Shown: positions 1 to 11,004 of the stretch, piece by piece
Layout: every line of letters starts with the position of its first letter
How positions within the stretch are numbered: position 1 is the stretch's first letter
Assembly (NCBI GenBank): GCA_007922225.1
Contig: ML680053.1
Location: 12,913,036 to 12,977,035 of the forward strand
Source: Emydura subglobosa
Lineage: Eukaryota; Chordata; Testudines; Chelidae
Reading direction: 5' to 3'
DNA: 64,000 nt
Notes under the pieces: model-generated
What the model was told of the DNA's origin: nothing
What the model saw: the letters and a program-made list of their open reading frames with translations, nothing else
Database searches by the model: none
Program-made: the position numbers and the translations under genes

Positions 1-375
1 TATTGACCAAAGTATTACCCATATTTAGCATTGGTGATACCAATACTGGAACAATGAGTCTAGTTCTAGTGTGCACGTTTTTAAAAGGATGATGAAAAGC
101 TGGAGAGCATGCAGAGAAGAGCAACTAGAATGATTTGATGCCTTGACACATGATTATTGATGAGAGACTTAAGGAGCTCAATCTATTTGTTTATCAAAGA
201 GAAGGTTCAGATGTGAGTTGATCACAGTTTATATGAACCTACAGAAATGGAGAAGATATCTGACTTTATTGTGCTCTTTAATCTTGCAGACAAAGGAATA
301 AGATCCATTGGCTGGAAGCTGAAGTCACAGCAATTCAAATTAGAAATAAGATGCAACATTTTTAATGGAATACCC
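1..375 (+). mobile_element. CR1 LINE 3' fragment, degraded
   Basis: The stretch reads like the 3' part of a CR1 LINE in plus orientation. It has the order typical of CR1 tails in reptile genomes: a sequence resembling 'ggatgatgaaaagctggaga', then 'cagagaagagcaactagaat', then 'gaaggttcagatgtgagttg'. A parallel, better preserved copy lies at 62330-63040 in this window. It is cut by the window edge on the left and by mutations throughout, and no reading frame survives. It lies in NOX4 intron 12, antisense to the gene. Confidence 0.7.
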
Positions 376-539
376 TAGTTAAACCACCAGTTATAGGGCT
401 GGACTGTGTTCACTCCTGTACAGGAATTGCTGGGTGAAATTCTGTGTGTCCTGTGTTGAGCAGGTTTCAGCAGACAATCACAGTCGTCCCTTCTGGTCTT
501 AAAATCGATGAAGCTATAAACAAGAGGAGGTTGTGTACT

Positions 540-821
540 GTAACTGGAGGTTCTTTGAGATATGTTGTCCCTATCTGGATTCCAAACATGGGTGTGCATG
601 CACGCCATGCACCGGAGCCAAAACTGTTTGTAGTACTGTCCGTTGACCCACACGTGTTGTGCGTCAGCCGCGTGGTACATCCAAAGCTTTAAGAGGCTGT
701 ACAGATTGACACTGCTCCAGGTCCCTCTTACCAGTGAGTAAGAGAGCCCGCAGCAGAGGGGATGGAGGGTGGGTATTGCAATCCAAATGGAGACCACTCA
801 TCTCGAAGAACCTCCAGTTAC
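540..821. repeat. Inverted arms at the left end of the DIRS pair
   Basis: The segment 540-583 and the complement of 778-821 are near-identical for about 44 bases; both begin 'gtaactggaggttctt'. About 195 bases lie between them. Together with the inverted ends at 841-885, 3283-3337 and about 3930-4083, this gives several terminal-repeat-like arms in one locus. DIRS elements are known to carry an internal complementary region that repeats the outer edges of the terminal repeats, so the 778-885 block may be such a region. This reading is inference. Confidence 0.55.
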
Positions 822-979
822 ACTAAGCAGCCTCCTTTTCTTCTTCGAGTGATGGTCCCTATATGAATTCCTGGTGTGGGTGTGTAGTGAGCAGAGCTCA
901 ACATGGAGGTGGGTGCAAAGACTCGCAGGAAGTCACAGTCTGCAGGACAGCGTGACTAACCGCCGCATCGGCCACCACT

Positions 980-1135
980 GCTGGCGATGGCATAATGAGT
1001 GGTAAAGGTGTGGATGGAGGACCACGTGGCTGCTCTACAAATGTCCTACTATGGGACGTCCGCGAGGAAGGCTGACACGGTGGCATGCGCCTGAATGGAG
1101 TGGGCCGTGCCTCCAGGGGGTAAAGGAAAGTCCAA
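980..1135 (-). pseudogene. C-terminal fragment of a DIRS tyrosine recombinase
   Basis: The minus-strand frame entering from 1135 reads DFPLPPGGTAHSIQAH, then a run ending FLADVP, two in-frame TAG stops, and DICRAATWSSIHTF followed by THYA. This matches the order seen at the end of DIRS recombinases: a box around AHSTR, then an ICRAATWSS block and an HTF..HY end that leads into the catalytic tyrosine region. The AHSTR arginine position reads HSIQ here, so the key arginine is gone as well as the frame. The fragment lies directly before the 3' terminal repeat, as expected for this gene. It cannot encode a working enzyme. Confidence 0.7.
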
Positions 1136-1311
1136 GGCTTGTAGCCAAGAACTCTGTTGCATGGCAACGGCCGACGACATGGTACAGCTGTGGCATCTGC
1201 CACGTCCAGTGCTGCCTGAAGTAAGGCCTTTGACACCGCCTTGCCCTCTTCTACTAGGGCTGTAAACTCCTCCTTGGAATCTGACAGTATAGACTCCAGG
1301 AATTTGGACAT
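1136..1311 (-). pseudogene. Gag C-terminal fragment (LAP2alpha-like), frameshifted
   Basis: The frame from 1311 gives MSKFLESILSDSKEEFTALV, followed by EEGKAVSKALLQAALDVADA. It then shifts by one frame near 1180, after which TMSSAVAMQQSSWLQ continues in the neighbouring frame. This pattern of an EF.ALVEEGK helix, an LQAALDVAD helix and a final SSWLQ matches the Gag of vertebrate DIRS elements, which is related to the LAP2alpha C-terminal domain. It is followed at once by recombinase sequence, which marks the internal deletion point at about 1135-1150. Confidence 0.65.
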
Positions 1312-2526
1312 GGACCCTCAAGAGTTAAAATTATACCTACTCAAGATCACTTGTTAGTTTGCAATATGGAGTTGGAGCCCTCTAGTAGAATACACTTTTC
1401 CACTGAAAAGATCCAACCCTTTTGCATCTTTAGTGTTTGGTGTGGGGCTCTGTTGTCCTTGCCTCTCACGCTCGTTTGCCACAGCCACTACAAGGAGGGC
1501 ACAAAGTACTTTTTCTCCATGCTCCGTGCTGTGGGAGGCAAAGAGGCTGGAGTTTGCCATAGTGACTTCGTTGTGTCACAGATAGTATCTATCAATGGCA
1601 ATGCAACCCTGCACAGTCCCACAGGGGCTAACATGTCCATCAAGGGGTCTGCAGTCTTAAGGACCTCCTCCATCTGGAGCCCCCAATTCCATACCACCCT
1701 TCTCAAACACTCCTGATGAGCTCTGCTGTCGTTCACAATTGGCACTCCTGAGGAACCCGCTACTACTTTGTCAGGAGACAAAGATGATGAAGCTCTGGCA
1801 GGCGCATGGCATTGCTCTCGACTTTCAGTCCCCATAGGGTATCATGGTGCTGACTCCTCGAGATCAGCCCCGGATTCAGCGCCATGCTCAGTGTTGGGTT
1901 CAGTGCCGTGCGGCAGCTTGTGACCCGATTGAGTTTGGTGAGTTCTGCTCACAGAGGTGAGCGAGAGTGACCATCTGGAGTACAATCCCTGAGCCTGGTG
2001 GAATGCCCACAGGTTCAAAATGGCCATTGAGTTGGCATTTGTCACTGCGGTGGCCAAGGTCTGGGGAAGGGCTGTCCTGCATTGACTCTCTGGTGCCATC
2101 ACTCCGATCGATGCCGGCTTCTCCTTGAAACATAAGGCTCCACTTCAGAGTCAGAGTAAGACAAGTAGCTCCACAGAGACAAGGGCTTTGCAGTGTCCAA
2201 AGGTGCCAGGGAGCAGCACCCAGGAGAAGGTGACCGCAGTATTATAACTGATTTTCCCCTGGATAGCACCGGGTGCTTTTTTTGGTTCTGGTAGTCTGGG
2301 GTCCGGAGCTCACTCACATCTGGGAGGTGATGGCAGTGCCGTGTTCTCTATCAACTCCCTCGCTGCTCTGAAAGTCTCCGGAATGGGGAAGGTAGTTGTA
2401 ACTCCCCCCTGAGGCTTTCCCTGGGCAGGGGCACCGAACTCGACAGCCCCTTCCCTGGAGCCGGAGTCGAATGCACCACGCCCAAGGGCATGGAACTTGA
2501 GTGGCCCGATGCAGGTCGCACTCCAC

Positions 2527-2970
2527 TCAAGCCTTTACGCTCAGTTGTTTTCGGCATCGGTGAGCACCCCGTCTGTTTTCTTCTGTTTCTTGTGTGGTAC
2601 AGAGATTGCGAGCAGTGCTGCACCTCGCTGTGTGAGGCGTCCCTCGGTGCCGGCGATCCGTGACAGCGCTGAGTGTCTCTAGACAGAGAGTCGTTTCTCT
2701 TACAGATGCTGGTGCACTCTGAACTGAAGCCAATGTGCTGGGTATTGGCTTGGCCAGACTCAGCACTGAGTGCAGTCTGAGAGCTGCCTCCATCAGGAGG
2801 AAACTTACTTCTGATTTCTCTCCTTTTTTTGTTCTAGGGCAGAATCCCCTGCAGATTTTAGTGATATCTTGGGTCTCTCCCAGACACTTTAGACAGGTCA
2901 TATGGGGATCACTCCTGGGCACAGGTTTTTTGCAGGCCCTGCACAATTTAAAGTCAGGGGAACAAGGCAC
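2527..2970 (-). pseudogene. Gag N-terminal region with zinc-type motif (inner DIRS)
   Basis: The open stretch starts MPCSPDFKLCRACKKPVPRS and continues DPHMTCLKCLGETQD. This gives the C-x2-C ... H-x3-C-x2-C arrangement and the CLGE box seen at the start of DIRS Gag proteins in turtles. The basic run RTKKGEKS and a leucine-rich LLMEAAL segment follow, as in that family. The frame stays open for 148 codons but the later part does not match the family well, and Gag fragments resume in other frames further left (for example 2099-2317, with YSYSDSE-like acidic-serine sequence). It is a decayed ORF, not a functional gene. Confidence 0.65.
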
Positions 2971-3462
2971 ACCCTGACCCCAGGGAAAGGGGAGGAGGAG
3001 AAGGTTACCCCAATAAGCGGGATCCTAACTACTCTATCTATACTAGTCTAGAAACCAACACTAACTTTCTTAACTATTTACAGGTAACAGTTCAAAAGAC
3101 CACTGGGAAAGTGCCTGCCAAAACAAGAGAAGAGCGATGTTCCAGCGACTGTCATGGGCAGTAAGAAGTGACTGAAGAGGTGAGGGGTCGGCAGTTACCT
3201 ATATACGGTGCCATGAGGGCGCCACTCCAGGGGGCACCAGAGCCTACAAATACCACTAGGGGAAAAACCTTCTGGCGACTGGGCATGCGGCGTGCACACA
3301 CCTATTTGGAATTGACATGAACAAGCACTCGAAGAACGCTGTGTTTAGAATCGGTTCCCGCTCCGGAATCTGCCTTTATGCACATATCAATGCTTCTTAT
3401 GCTGACGGTGGGGCTTGGGTGGTACGGGGGCACTGACACACAGGAAGGGAATGGGGGAGTGC

Positions 3463-3693
3463 TCACAGTGGAGACGGGCGCCACTCCAGCATATCCATTG
3501 ATCCCAGTTCCAATTGTGCACGTGGACCCATAGCCTCCTCCATCAGACGTTTCAGGAGGTGAAGGTCTCTAGCTTCCCGAGTCTGAGGCGGGAACGAGCG
3601 GCAGATGTAACAGCAGGTGACAACACGTGCTTCGCCGAGGCAACAGAGACAACGTTGGTGCTCATCACTCATAGAGAAGGAGCATGGGCGCAA
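3463..3693 (-). pseudogene. Gag N-terminal fragment (outer DIRS)
   Basis: The minus-strand frame has DEHQRCLCCLGEARVV, then CYICRSFPPQTREARDLHLL and KRLMEEAM. This is a second, diverged copy of the DPH..C..CLGE..C..C..F..RT motif found at 2840-2970. The first cysteine pair of the family is lost. It belongs to the outer element, whose 5' terminal repeat ends at about 4083. A stop follows shortly after, so only the first part of Gag can be read. Confidence 0.6.
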
Positions 3694-5139
3694 AGCACAG
3701 CTTTTGAAGCCTGCTTGCCAGAGAACAGTCTCCGGGAGGTGCCCTGCGAGGGGAAGAAGTCCAACAAACTAACAATGATGGTAACTTTATACAAATAGAA
3801 AAAATACCTACAAAAGGACAGGAAAAAAAGAAACGGAAAAAGTTCTCTCAACAAGCTAAAAGCACTAAAGAACAGGGGTTCCAACTCTGGCCATGTAGCG
3901 GTAAAAGAGAACTGAAGTGGCGTCAACCCGCACAGCCTCGTAAAGCCTCAGACGTACCACACGGCAGATGCACAACGCAAACAAATCAACAGACACTACT
4001 ACAAACCGTTCCAGCTCTGGGTATCATGCGCCTGCACACCCACATCTGGAATCCATATAAGGAACATCACTGGAAGAACTGTAGTTTATTAATGTAATTA
4101 CTACTGAAAATGTTTTTGAACTTTTCAAATTTTACGTTTACTTTTAAATTACATATTTTATTTAAAAGTATTTTGTCTAAACTGCATACTGTTAAAAATG
4201 TTGTCGGGGGGGAAGGCGGAGTTCTTTAAATAAACCTTTTTAAAATTAATATCATTTTTCTACTTTTATGAAAACAAAAGCTTTGATTCCTGGATTGCAA
4301 GTGTGTTTAGCATCTTTTCATACCCACAGGCGGGAAGCCTCACTGATCTGAGAACTGACAAGAAGTAATTTCAGGAGGCATGCTCAGTAAAACGAGAAGG
4401 ATGTTTAGGGGGATGCACCATTGTTTTCAGGGACATGCAGACATGCATCAACGGACAGAACCTCAAGGTCTCCCTGGAAACTGACACCTCCCACCTGAGG
4501 TGCTTAAAGATACACACACAGGACTGGGAAGTTTAGCCAGGCACTGTAAAGTCATGCTTTAAAGCACCAATGGCCTCTGTAAGGGAAAGCTGACACATGA
4601 AGAATGGAACACCACAGAACATGTGAACCAGAGATATTAAAGTCTGTCTAATTTAGCATAGAAAATCCCAGGACACAGACCTTTTCTTCTTAAATAACCC
4701 ATAATATAGCATAGAGGATAATGGTAACGATTGCAGAGAGAGGTGATCATATACAAAGGTGGACCTTTGCTTAGAAATCCACAAGATTATCTGACCGATG
4801 ATCCTCTTCAGTAAGGTGTAGCAAATGCTACTAATGGCCCTCTCTCTCTTACTATATTTGCAACGTTTAAGTAGCATAACTGTTTGGAAGACTGAGTAAT
4901 AAGGGTAACTCCTATTCCATTTATCTGAGAAACTCAATCTCTTTGATACTTGCAAACTAACATGCCATACATAAACATAGCATGCACTGCAGATCATCCA
5001 ACAGTCATTAGACTGTTTTAAATAATATTACAAGTTCTTTGTGCAAAACACTATCTGAGCACGTATGGACAAAGGCCAGCAAATTGTGCATGCCACGAGA
5101 AATTAAAAAAGAATTCAATTACCACACACCTGTGAAATA

Positions 5140-5265
5140 TTACTGTCCCTGGTTTAAAGATGGGGAAACAGAGGCACAGAAAGATGAAGTATCCAAGGTC
5201 AGACAAGATGAGGCAGACCAGGAAATTCAACCCAGATCTTTCGTATCTTTTCTTAACTACAAGAC
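5140..5265 (-). mobile_element. MIR/CORE-type SINE fragment
   Basis: The plus strand carries 'gatggggaaacagaggcaca' followed by an 'aaggtcagac' run and 'aacccagatctttc', the complement of the core and head of a MIR-like SINE. The 5' and 3' parts are lost. Confidence 0.5.
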
Positions 5266-8212
5266 TATTCATCCTCTCCTACACGTGATATACTGAAACA
5301 CAAAAAAAATCTAAATCATTCAGTTATGTTACATCTTCTTCATTTTTTTTAAAAAAGTTAATGAGCGTTTGGGAAGTGCAAAACAATGGAGGACTAGGCA
5401 TAACAGGAATGGTCAAAATCATACTTTCAGTGTAGAAGGACTGTTGCTATAGGCCAATTTTTGGCCTAACAATCTTGACTGTTTCCCTTTAAATTAGGAA
5501 ACAGGCTACTCCAAGCAAAGATGACTCAAATTACAGAGTATTTTATACCAAGCAAAATAATCCAGGTTAAGAGTAAAAAAAAAAATTCACAAATGTAAAC
5601 TGGCTGTAATTAACTTTTCTTTCATAATAAGAGCATCGAGGCTTTCAGTGTCTAGGCAATAAACTAAATTTATTCCTGTCTCCTTTCTGTTAATGATTTA
5701 TTTTAATCTATTTACAATAATAAATCAAGGAACATTAATGGCTCTATGGAGTAAATCTAATATTCCTTATGGCAATCTTTAGCTAGTGACTCAGCTAACG
5801 ACTCATTTTTAACCTTACAGTAATGGAATAGTACTATTTTTATTATGAATATTCAGTTTTAGAGCTGAGTACAATTTTTCAGACAGTTTGTTCGCCAAAG
5901 AACGCAGCTTCAGTCAACCTAAAACTATTGGTGAATTTGAAATAGTTTTGGACATTCACAGAACAGCTGGATAAGGAGGTGCTGCTGCTGCTGCTCCCAC
6001 CCATCTTTATAACCTTTAGCCAAGTGATCTGAGCATCATTTGGATGATGGAGACCCAGGTTTGAATCCTGGCTCTGGAACAGACCCCCAAAATGGACTTT
6101 TCTGATTCACTGAGAAGTCCCCACAATTTCAGATTTGGTTCGACCAGAAATGATTTTTTTTCCCCCAATTTTTCAGAACTGCACCAAACTGACAAATCAG
6201 TTATTAGCCAAGCTCTATTTAGTTATACAAACAAAACAAAATAAAAAACAACCAAATCAGGTTCTTAGTGAACTGCGAGACCAGAAGGCTTCACCAATAA
6301 TGTGATGGGAGTTATGAGGCTGAAAATTTGACAGTTAAGCTTAAAGCCTGAATATGCCTAACAGAGTCCCATTGTTGCTGATTCGGGAATGTTAAACAGA
6401 TTTAATACTGCTAGCGAGACTGTACAGCTCCAAACGTGGGATCATCTCTCCCGCAAAATCTAATGTTACACAGAAGGGGAACATTATTAAAGCATGGTAG
6501 CATAAAATTAAATGGACCCAAAACAGAAGAGAGCTTGAGGGAATGTTGATCATTGTTTTTGTCCTTTATTTGTTTACTACTAATGACTGGCTATTTTTAA
6601 AAGAAACTCAGCAGCAATCAATAACATATGAAAATAATGGGGCACCTTTGTAACCTCTTTCACTCAAACTCCACATCCTCTTTCTTTCTTTTTTTAACCT
6701 CTCTTCAACCTGAACCAAACCCAGTTAGGGTTGTGGTGACTATTGACTATATGGTCTGCTAAATCTCAACAGTTTTAATTGCATCCCTTAAGTTACTGAA
6801 AATTAAATATCACGCCCTTTCTAGTTCCTACATTTACTACTAAATTATATCTGGCGGAAATGGCTCACAGCAGGTCACAATCTGCCCCCAGGAATACTTT
6901 CTATACACAGAGATGAGAGGGATTAACAAAGAGCCCATGCAGTCATGTCATCACTACGTGAGGATTCCCTACCCCAGGAAATCCCCTGCTGTCTGTGTAA
7001 GCCAGTTTTCCAGCTCAAATAGCAGGAATCAGGTTCCAAAAGTTCACAAGATTGGCTTAAAAATCATGAAATTGTATTTGGTTTCTGGGTTTGAAGTCTC
7101 CAGAGTGCATTCAATTAATGCTTTCAGATTTTTCTTGTGTCCATGAGGAACCGAGAGGTTTTTTATTCTGATAAAATGAAAGCTGGAATTTTCTTGAAAC
7201 CTCTTGACTCCAGGAGCTGGAGCTTTACAAAAAACACCAACTAGGTAAAAGCTGGCAACAACAAATAAAGAACACACTGTATCTGATTCAAACCAAGGTA
7301 GCCAATACCTAAAGGTGAAGAACCTCACTGCAATATTTATCCCCATCTCCAAACCAAGCAGACCAAAATCACACAGTTCACCACTTTCTGGGCCAGTGTA
7401 GTGACGTACTGGATAGTAAGAGTCCCAAATTCAACTGAAGGCTAACACAGTGCTATTGTACTTTCCCTGTAATATTGTGTTGTGACCCAGAAACACTAGA
7501 TCCATCTTGCAAACATCTTTAACATGACAAACAGTCTGATAGCAGAATGATATCATTACAGAATAAAAATTATTAAGGCACAGTACAAAATCAATATTTT
7601 TAATATAACCCTAACCAGTTTGTACCAGAAGACGTAATATATTGCAGTCTTTTTTATTTGATTAAAAATATACAGTTCAACCTTAATTCTTCTGTGTGCT
7701 GTATATTTATTTTCCATTACAACATCATGCACAACAGCAGAAGAGCATGTCTATTACAATGCTATCAATATCACTTTCTGTTTAAAGACCTGAAGTGTAG
7801 TTAGTGAGTGAGACACACTGTTTGATGTACTATTTTGTTTTGCTTTTGCTGCTGTTATATTGCTGGACAGATCATCATGGCCTATGGCCTCTCAACTCCC
7901 TTAAGGGGGTGTTAGCTGAAATGTCAGCTTTAAAGTAAAACTAGCAACAGTACTTGAGGGAGTAGCAAGAGAAAGGAGCATAATAGATAACAAAGCTGAT
8001 GACAAATATTAAGCCAAAACATTTTTAAAAGGACTTCTGTAAATGTTCAGCTAACAGACTTTCCACATCTGAAGGAAAACAAGATCACTAGCCAGATATC
8101 AGAGAAGCAGAACAAGTAAGTGTTTATAAAGCATGTTAAACCTAATGAGCTAATGTTTATCTACTGAATCCGAGAGACTATACGGCCTCATCTATACTGA
8201 AAACTTTTTAAT

Positions 8213-8235
8213 TTTAACTATGCTGGCATAGTTAA
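8213..8235. repeat. Short perfect palindrome
   Basis: An inverted pair of 'ttaactatgc' and 'gcatagttaa' flanks a 2-base centre. It lies in a stretch beginning 'cggcctcatctatactgaaa' that resembles the ends of short DNA transposons common in reptile introns. No target duplication could be set. Confidence 0.5.
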
Positions 8236-8259
8236 AGTGGCAAATCTATCTATCTACCT

Positions 8260-8400
8260 TAGATACTTTTATGGCACCCATCACCACTGTATCTGAACAC
8301 GTCCGGATTTTCAGTGCACTTATCCTTCCAACACCCCTGTGAGGCAGGAAGTGCTATTATCCCCATTTTACAGATGGCGAATTGCCTAGGCCAACATCCC
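8260..8400 (-). mobile_element. MIR-like SINE fragment
   Basis: The line 'tattatccccattttacaga' followed by 'tggcgaattgcctaggcc' is the complement of the MIR core. Upstream, 'acacccctgtgaggcaggaa' is the usual companion segment. Head and tail are eroded. Confidence 0.6.
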
Positions 8401-8510
8401 CACCTCGCCTGGGTAGATACTGGTACAACTGTTCTTTATTCCAGCACAACACTTTTATACTGGTAAAACAGGGTTTACACTAAGGACTTTACTGCCATGG
8501 CTATATCAGC

Positions 8511-8532
8511 AAAAAAAAAAAAAAAAAAAAAA
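8511..8532 (+). repeat. A22 homopolymer
   Basis: Twenty-two consecutive A residues. The preceding 'gctatatcagc' looks like part of an old short DNA element. It may vary in length between individuals or be miscounted in the assembly. Confidence 0.9.
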
Positions 8533-8574
8533 TCTCACCCCAACCATCACCACTGTGCCAGTAAGTTTTAAGGG

Positions 8575-8780
8575 TAGACTAGGCCTAATGTACCACTTTG
8601 ATGGCCGCTTCCCATCTGCCAAATGGTTTACAGATGTCACAATATTAATTATCATTAATCCTCACAACACCAATGGGAGATATGCAAGCACCTTAAAAAC
8701 AGAATAACTAAGAGGAAAAGGTTATACTGATTGCCCAGGGCCACAAAAAGTGTCATTGCCAGATGATAAATTAGAACTTG
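8575..8780 (-). mobile_element. MIR-like SINE fragment
   Basis: The plus strand shows 'atctgccaaatggtttacag', 'tcctcacaacacc', then 'aagaggaaaaggttatactg' and 'attgcccagggccac'. This is the order of a reversed MIR core, moderately diverged. Confidence 0.5.
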
Positions 8781-9949
8781 GACATTCTTTATAGGCAGCA
8801 CTGTGCCCAGGCCCTACCTGTGTCTACACCCTTACCTTAAAAGAAGGGCCTAATAAGGTTTTGGGGTGATACACAGCACACTGTATTTCATTAAGCATAA
8901 GCAGACTGGTTTATTAGAAGCCCCCATCAAGTCATTTAAAAGAAAATGGGTGGATTGTGATTTCCTTTAAGAAATTGCTTTTGGCACCAGCTGAGATGCT
9001 GAACTGTACCAGATCCTCAGCTGGTGTAAACTGGCAGGGCACAATTAGCTTTAAAGGAACTATTCTGATACACCTTGGCCGAAGATCTGGCCCACAGGTA
9101 TTCCCTTAAAATGGGTCTCAAAACTACATTCCGCTCCCCCCTCATTCAAATGCATCCCATGTTCCATGGTATTAAATTTCTCTTTCTTAGGCATGAGTAA
9201 TTTTTTGCCTGAAAGTATTTTGCCTGAAGGTCTATTAAATGTCTGCTTCTGGGCTGAAAATTTACTTCTGAATGAATAATTACAACTTTAGAAGCAACTT
9301 CCTGCATCTCCTGTGATGCTAAATTTATATCTGCTGGAACCTAGGTAAGAGATGATGTTCCATCAACAGAAACCTCCCACCAGGAGTTGCCAGCTGAATT
9401 ATCCTTGTATCACTTCCTGCATCTCGGGATGGGGTAATGACCCTTTCAAAATGAGACAAAACTGTTCTATCTTCACCGCTACACACATCTCCGACCCACG
9501 TACAGTTGCCTCCCTGTCCCCAAATACCTAGGCTACAAGGTTTTCCGTTCAATTTTTAGAAAAAGCACAAAACCCACATCAGTGACTTAGCCAAAAATGT
9601 GTAGATATGCTTATAGCAGCATGGTATATCTACCCCCTCAAGATTTTAGAGCCAGCAGCAACCCAGGATAGCACTCCTTCATAGCACCTCACAGGTGCAG
9701 GTAGCAGGAGCAGCAGCCAGGGACATGGGAGATAGTTCTGAACTAACCAGAGCGTCTCTGATTCACAGTCCATCTGCATCACTGCCTACCTTTAATTCAG
9801 GCTTTTAAATGAGCTTTCTGCAATACATTGTGAGCCCTACATGGTGTCGGGTGTAAATTATTTGAAATGTAATGATGGGATACAGGAAGAGAGCTGGAAA
9901 TAAGATCTGTCTCTTCAACCCAAATTCCTTTTAAGAAAAGTACAGCTGT

Positions 9950-9971
9950 CTATTATTATTATTATTATTAT
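9950..9971 (+). repeat. ATT/TTA microsatellite
   Basis: About seven copies of a 3-base 'tat/att' unit. It lies just before a stretch with 'cagagcagaacagagtccct' and 'gagcttacaatctaaact', which resembles part of a degraded SINE or L2 tail. Confidence 0.8.
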
Positions 9972-10943
9972 GGCTTCTTACGGTAGAGCCTACAGACCAA
10001 CCGAGAAGGGCACTGTCCAGACACAGAGCAGAACAGAGTCCCTGCCCCAGAGAGCTTACAATCTAAACTGGTAACACAGACACAAAGCAGGAGGAAAGGG
10101 TTATAACATATAAAACCATGTCTACTAAAGCCAGGCATCCAATCATACCTTCTGAAGCTTCCCCGCCAAGAAAGATAAATTAGTTAACACCTCCTCACCT
10201 TGTTTGTTCTTTAAACAGTTCTCTGGTCCTAAGGAGAAGTAGTGACTAACAGGCCCACCCCACCGCCCAAACTGATGACTCAGAATAAGTGAATATGAAA
10301 GACATTCCTCCACAAAAAACAAAGGAGCCAGCTTCCTGCTGAGACAGAAAATTCAAAGCTGGAAAGTCAGCCATCAGGCACCAATGACAACTGTCACCTA
10401 CGTACACAGCTGTCAAACCGAGCAGCAAATTAGAATTCTCCTCTGCACGGAATCCGGGTTGACACCTGTGGTCTGGAGAACATTCACAGAGCAGCGGAAG
10501 AGCAGAGGAGAACATGAAAGCAACCTGTAATCTCAGTGTGCCATAGGTGTTAATTAACCTGGCAGCCAACCGAATTGCGGGTATTAAAATCCCCTTATCT
10601 AGGGAGTGCACATTTCAGCATTTCTGCAGCCACCATTACACTTGGCACAGAGGCAGCAGGCTATTATAAAAAGCATAGAGACTGAGGCACATTACTAATA
10701 ATTAGCTGACAATCAGAATTTGTTAGTACTAAAAAACTGTGTGTTATCTAAAAAAATACATATCTGAAAAAGTCAGCGGTGGCGTTGACAAAGCAATAAA
10801 AGGAACTTTTGAAAAGCAAACACGAATGACCTCTCATGAGACAACTTCATAATCAAAGTGTGATCACTGTATTTGAGCCACCAATGGATAAAGTTTCAAG
10901 TGAAGGTATTTGTGCCTAAAAAGGAAAGTTTGTTTCTACATAC

Positions 10944-11004
10944 CTGTCCAGTCTCCCACTATTTTAAGGTGGACCCCAAATGTTGCTTTGGTATCTGTAG
11001 GACA
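10944..11004 (-). CDS. NOX4: NOX4 exon 12
   Basis: Residues 363-382 plus one base of the next codon: [20 protein letters not shown]. The acceptor is tttttcag and the donor is G|GTATGT, both good. The segment continues the FAD-binding beta-barrel after the HPFT motif and differs from the human protein by E to D near the start. It is far from exon 11 (13.5 kb) and too short to show up as an open reading frame; it was located by its VGDWT motif. It ends in phase 1, so exon 13 must supply two bases of the next codon. Confidence 0.95.

Larger units (their letters stand above)
841..3337 (-). mobile_element. Inner DIRS-like element, internally deleted
   Basis: Left end 841-885 starts 'ttcttcgagtg' and right end 3283-3337 finishes with its complement 'cactcgaagaa', so the two ends are inverted repeats. 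Read on the minus strand the element has a 5' leader, a Gag start at 2970, a degraded Gag body, and then the last part of a tyrosine recombinase at about 980-1135, next to the 3' terminal repeat. Reverse transcriptase, RNase H and most of the recombinase are missing, so it is a short non-autonomous derivative. It sits inside the outer element, and both lie in sense orientation to NOX4. Confidence 0.7.
540..4083 (-). mobile_element. Outer DIRS-like retrotransposon with inverted ends
   Basis: The left end (about 540-680) and the right end (about 3930-4083) are imperfect inverted copies of each other. Both carry a start resembling 'gtaactggaggttctttgag' or its complement, then a block ending in the complement of 'cacacccacatctggaatcc'. 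Inverted terminal repeats are typical of DIRS-type, tyrosine-recombinase retrotransposons. A Gag zinc-motif fragment at 3463-3693 belongs to this copy. The middle is interrupted by a second element of the same kind (841-3337). It is in the same orientation as NOX4. No reverse transcriptase was recognised. Ends are approximate. Confidence 0.65.
1..10943 (-). other. NOX4: NOX4 intron 12 (partial, runs off the window)
   Basis: Everything left of exon 12 should be intron 12 of NOX4. I looked on the minus strand for the next conserved segments (the region after VGDWTE, the DGPFGSP motif and the NADPH-site exons) and found none, so the acceptor of exon 13 probably lies beyond base 1. The intron holds a CR1 fragment at 1-375, nested DIRS-like elements at 540-4083, MIR-like SINE pieces near 5150-5260, 8260-8400 and 8575-8780, an A22 run at 8511-8532, hairpin-type repeat sequence near 8990-9095 and an ATT microsatellite near 9950-9971. 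Nothing recognisable was seen in 4090-5140, 5270-8170 and 9100-9940 beyond AT-rich unique sequence. Confidence 0.8.

Noticed and set aside
375..797. 140-codon open frame on the minus strand
   Set aside because: It spans the terminal-repeat arms of the DIRS-like element. Nothing in it resembles a protein family.
8600..8640. Possible NOX4 exon with a GPFG motif ('ccaaatggttta' on the plus strand)
   Set aside because: The flanking codons do not match NOX4 and there are no splice sites. The stretch fits a reversed MIR-like SINE.
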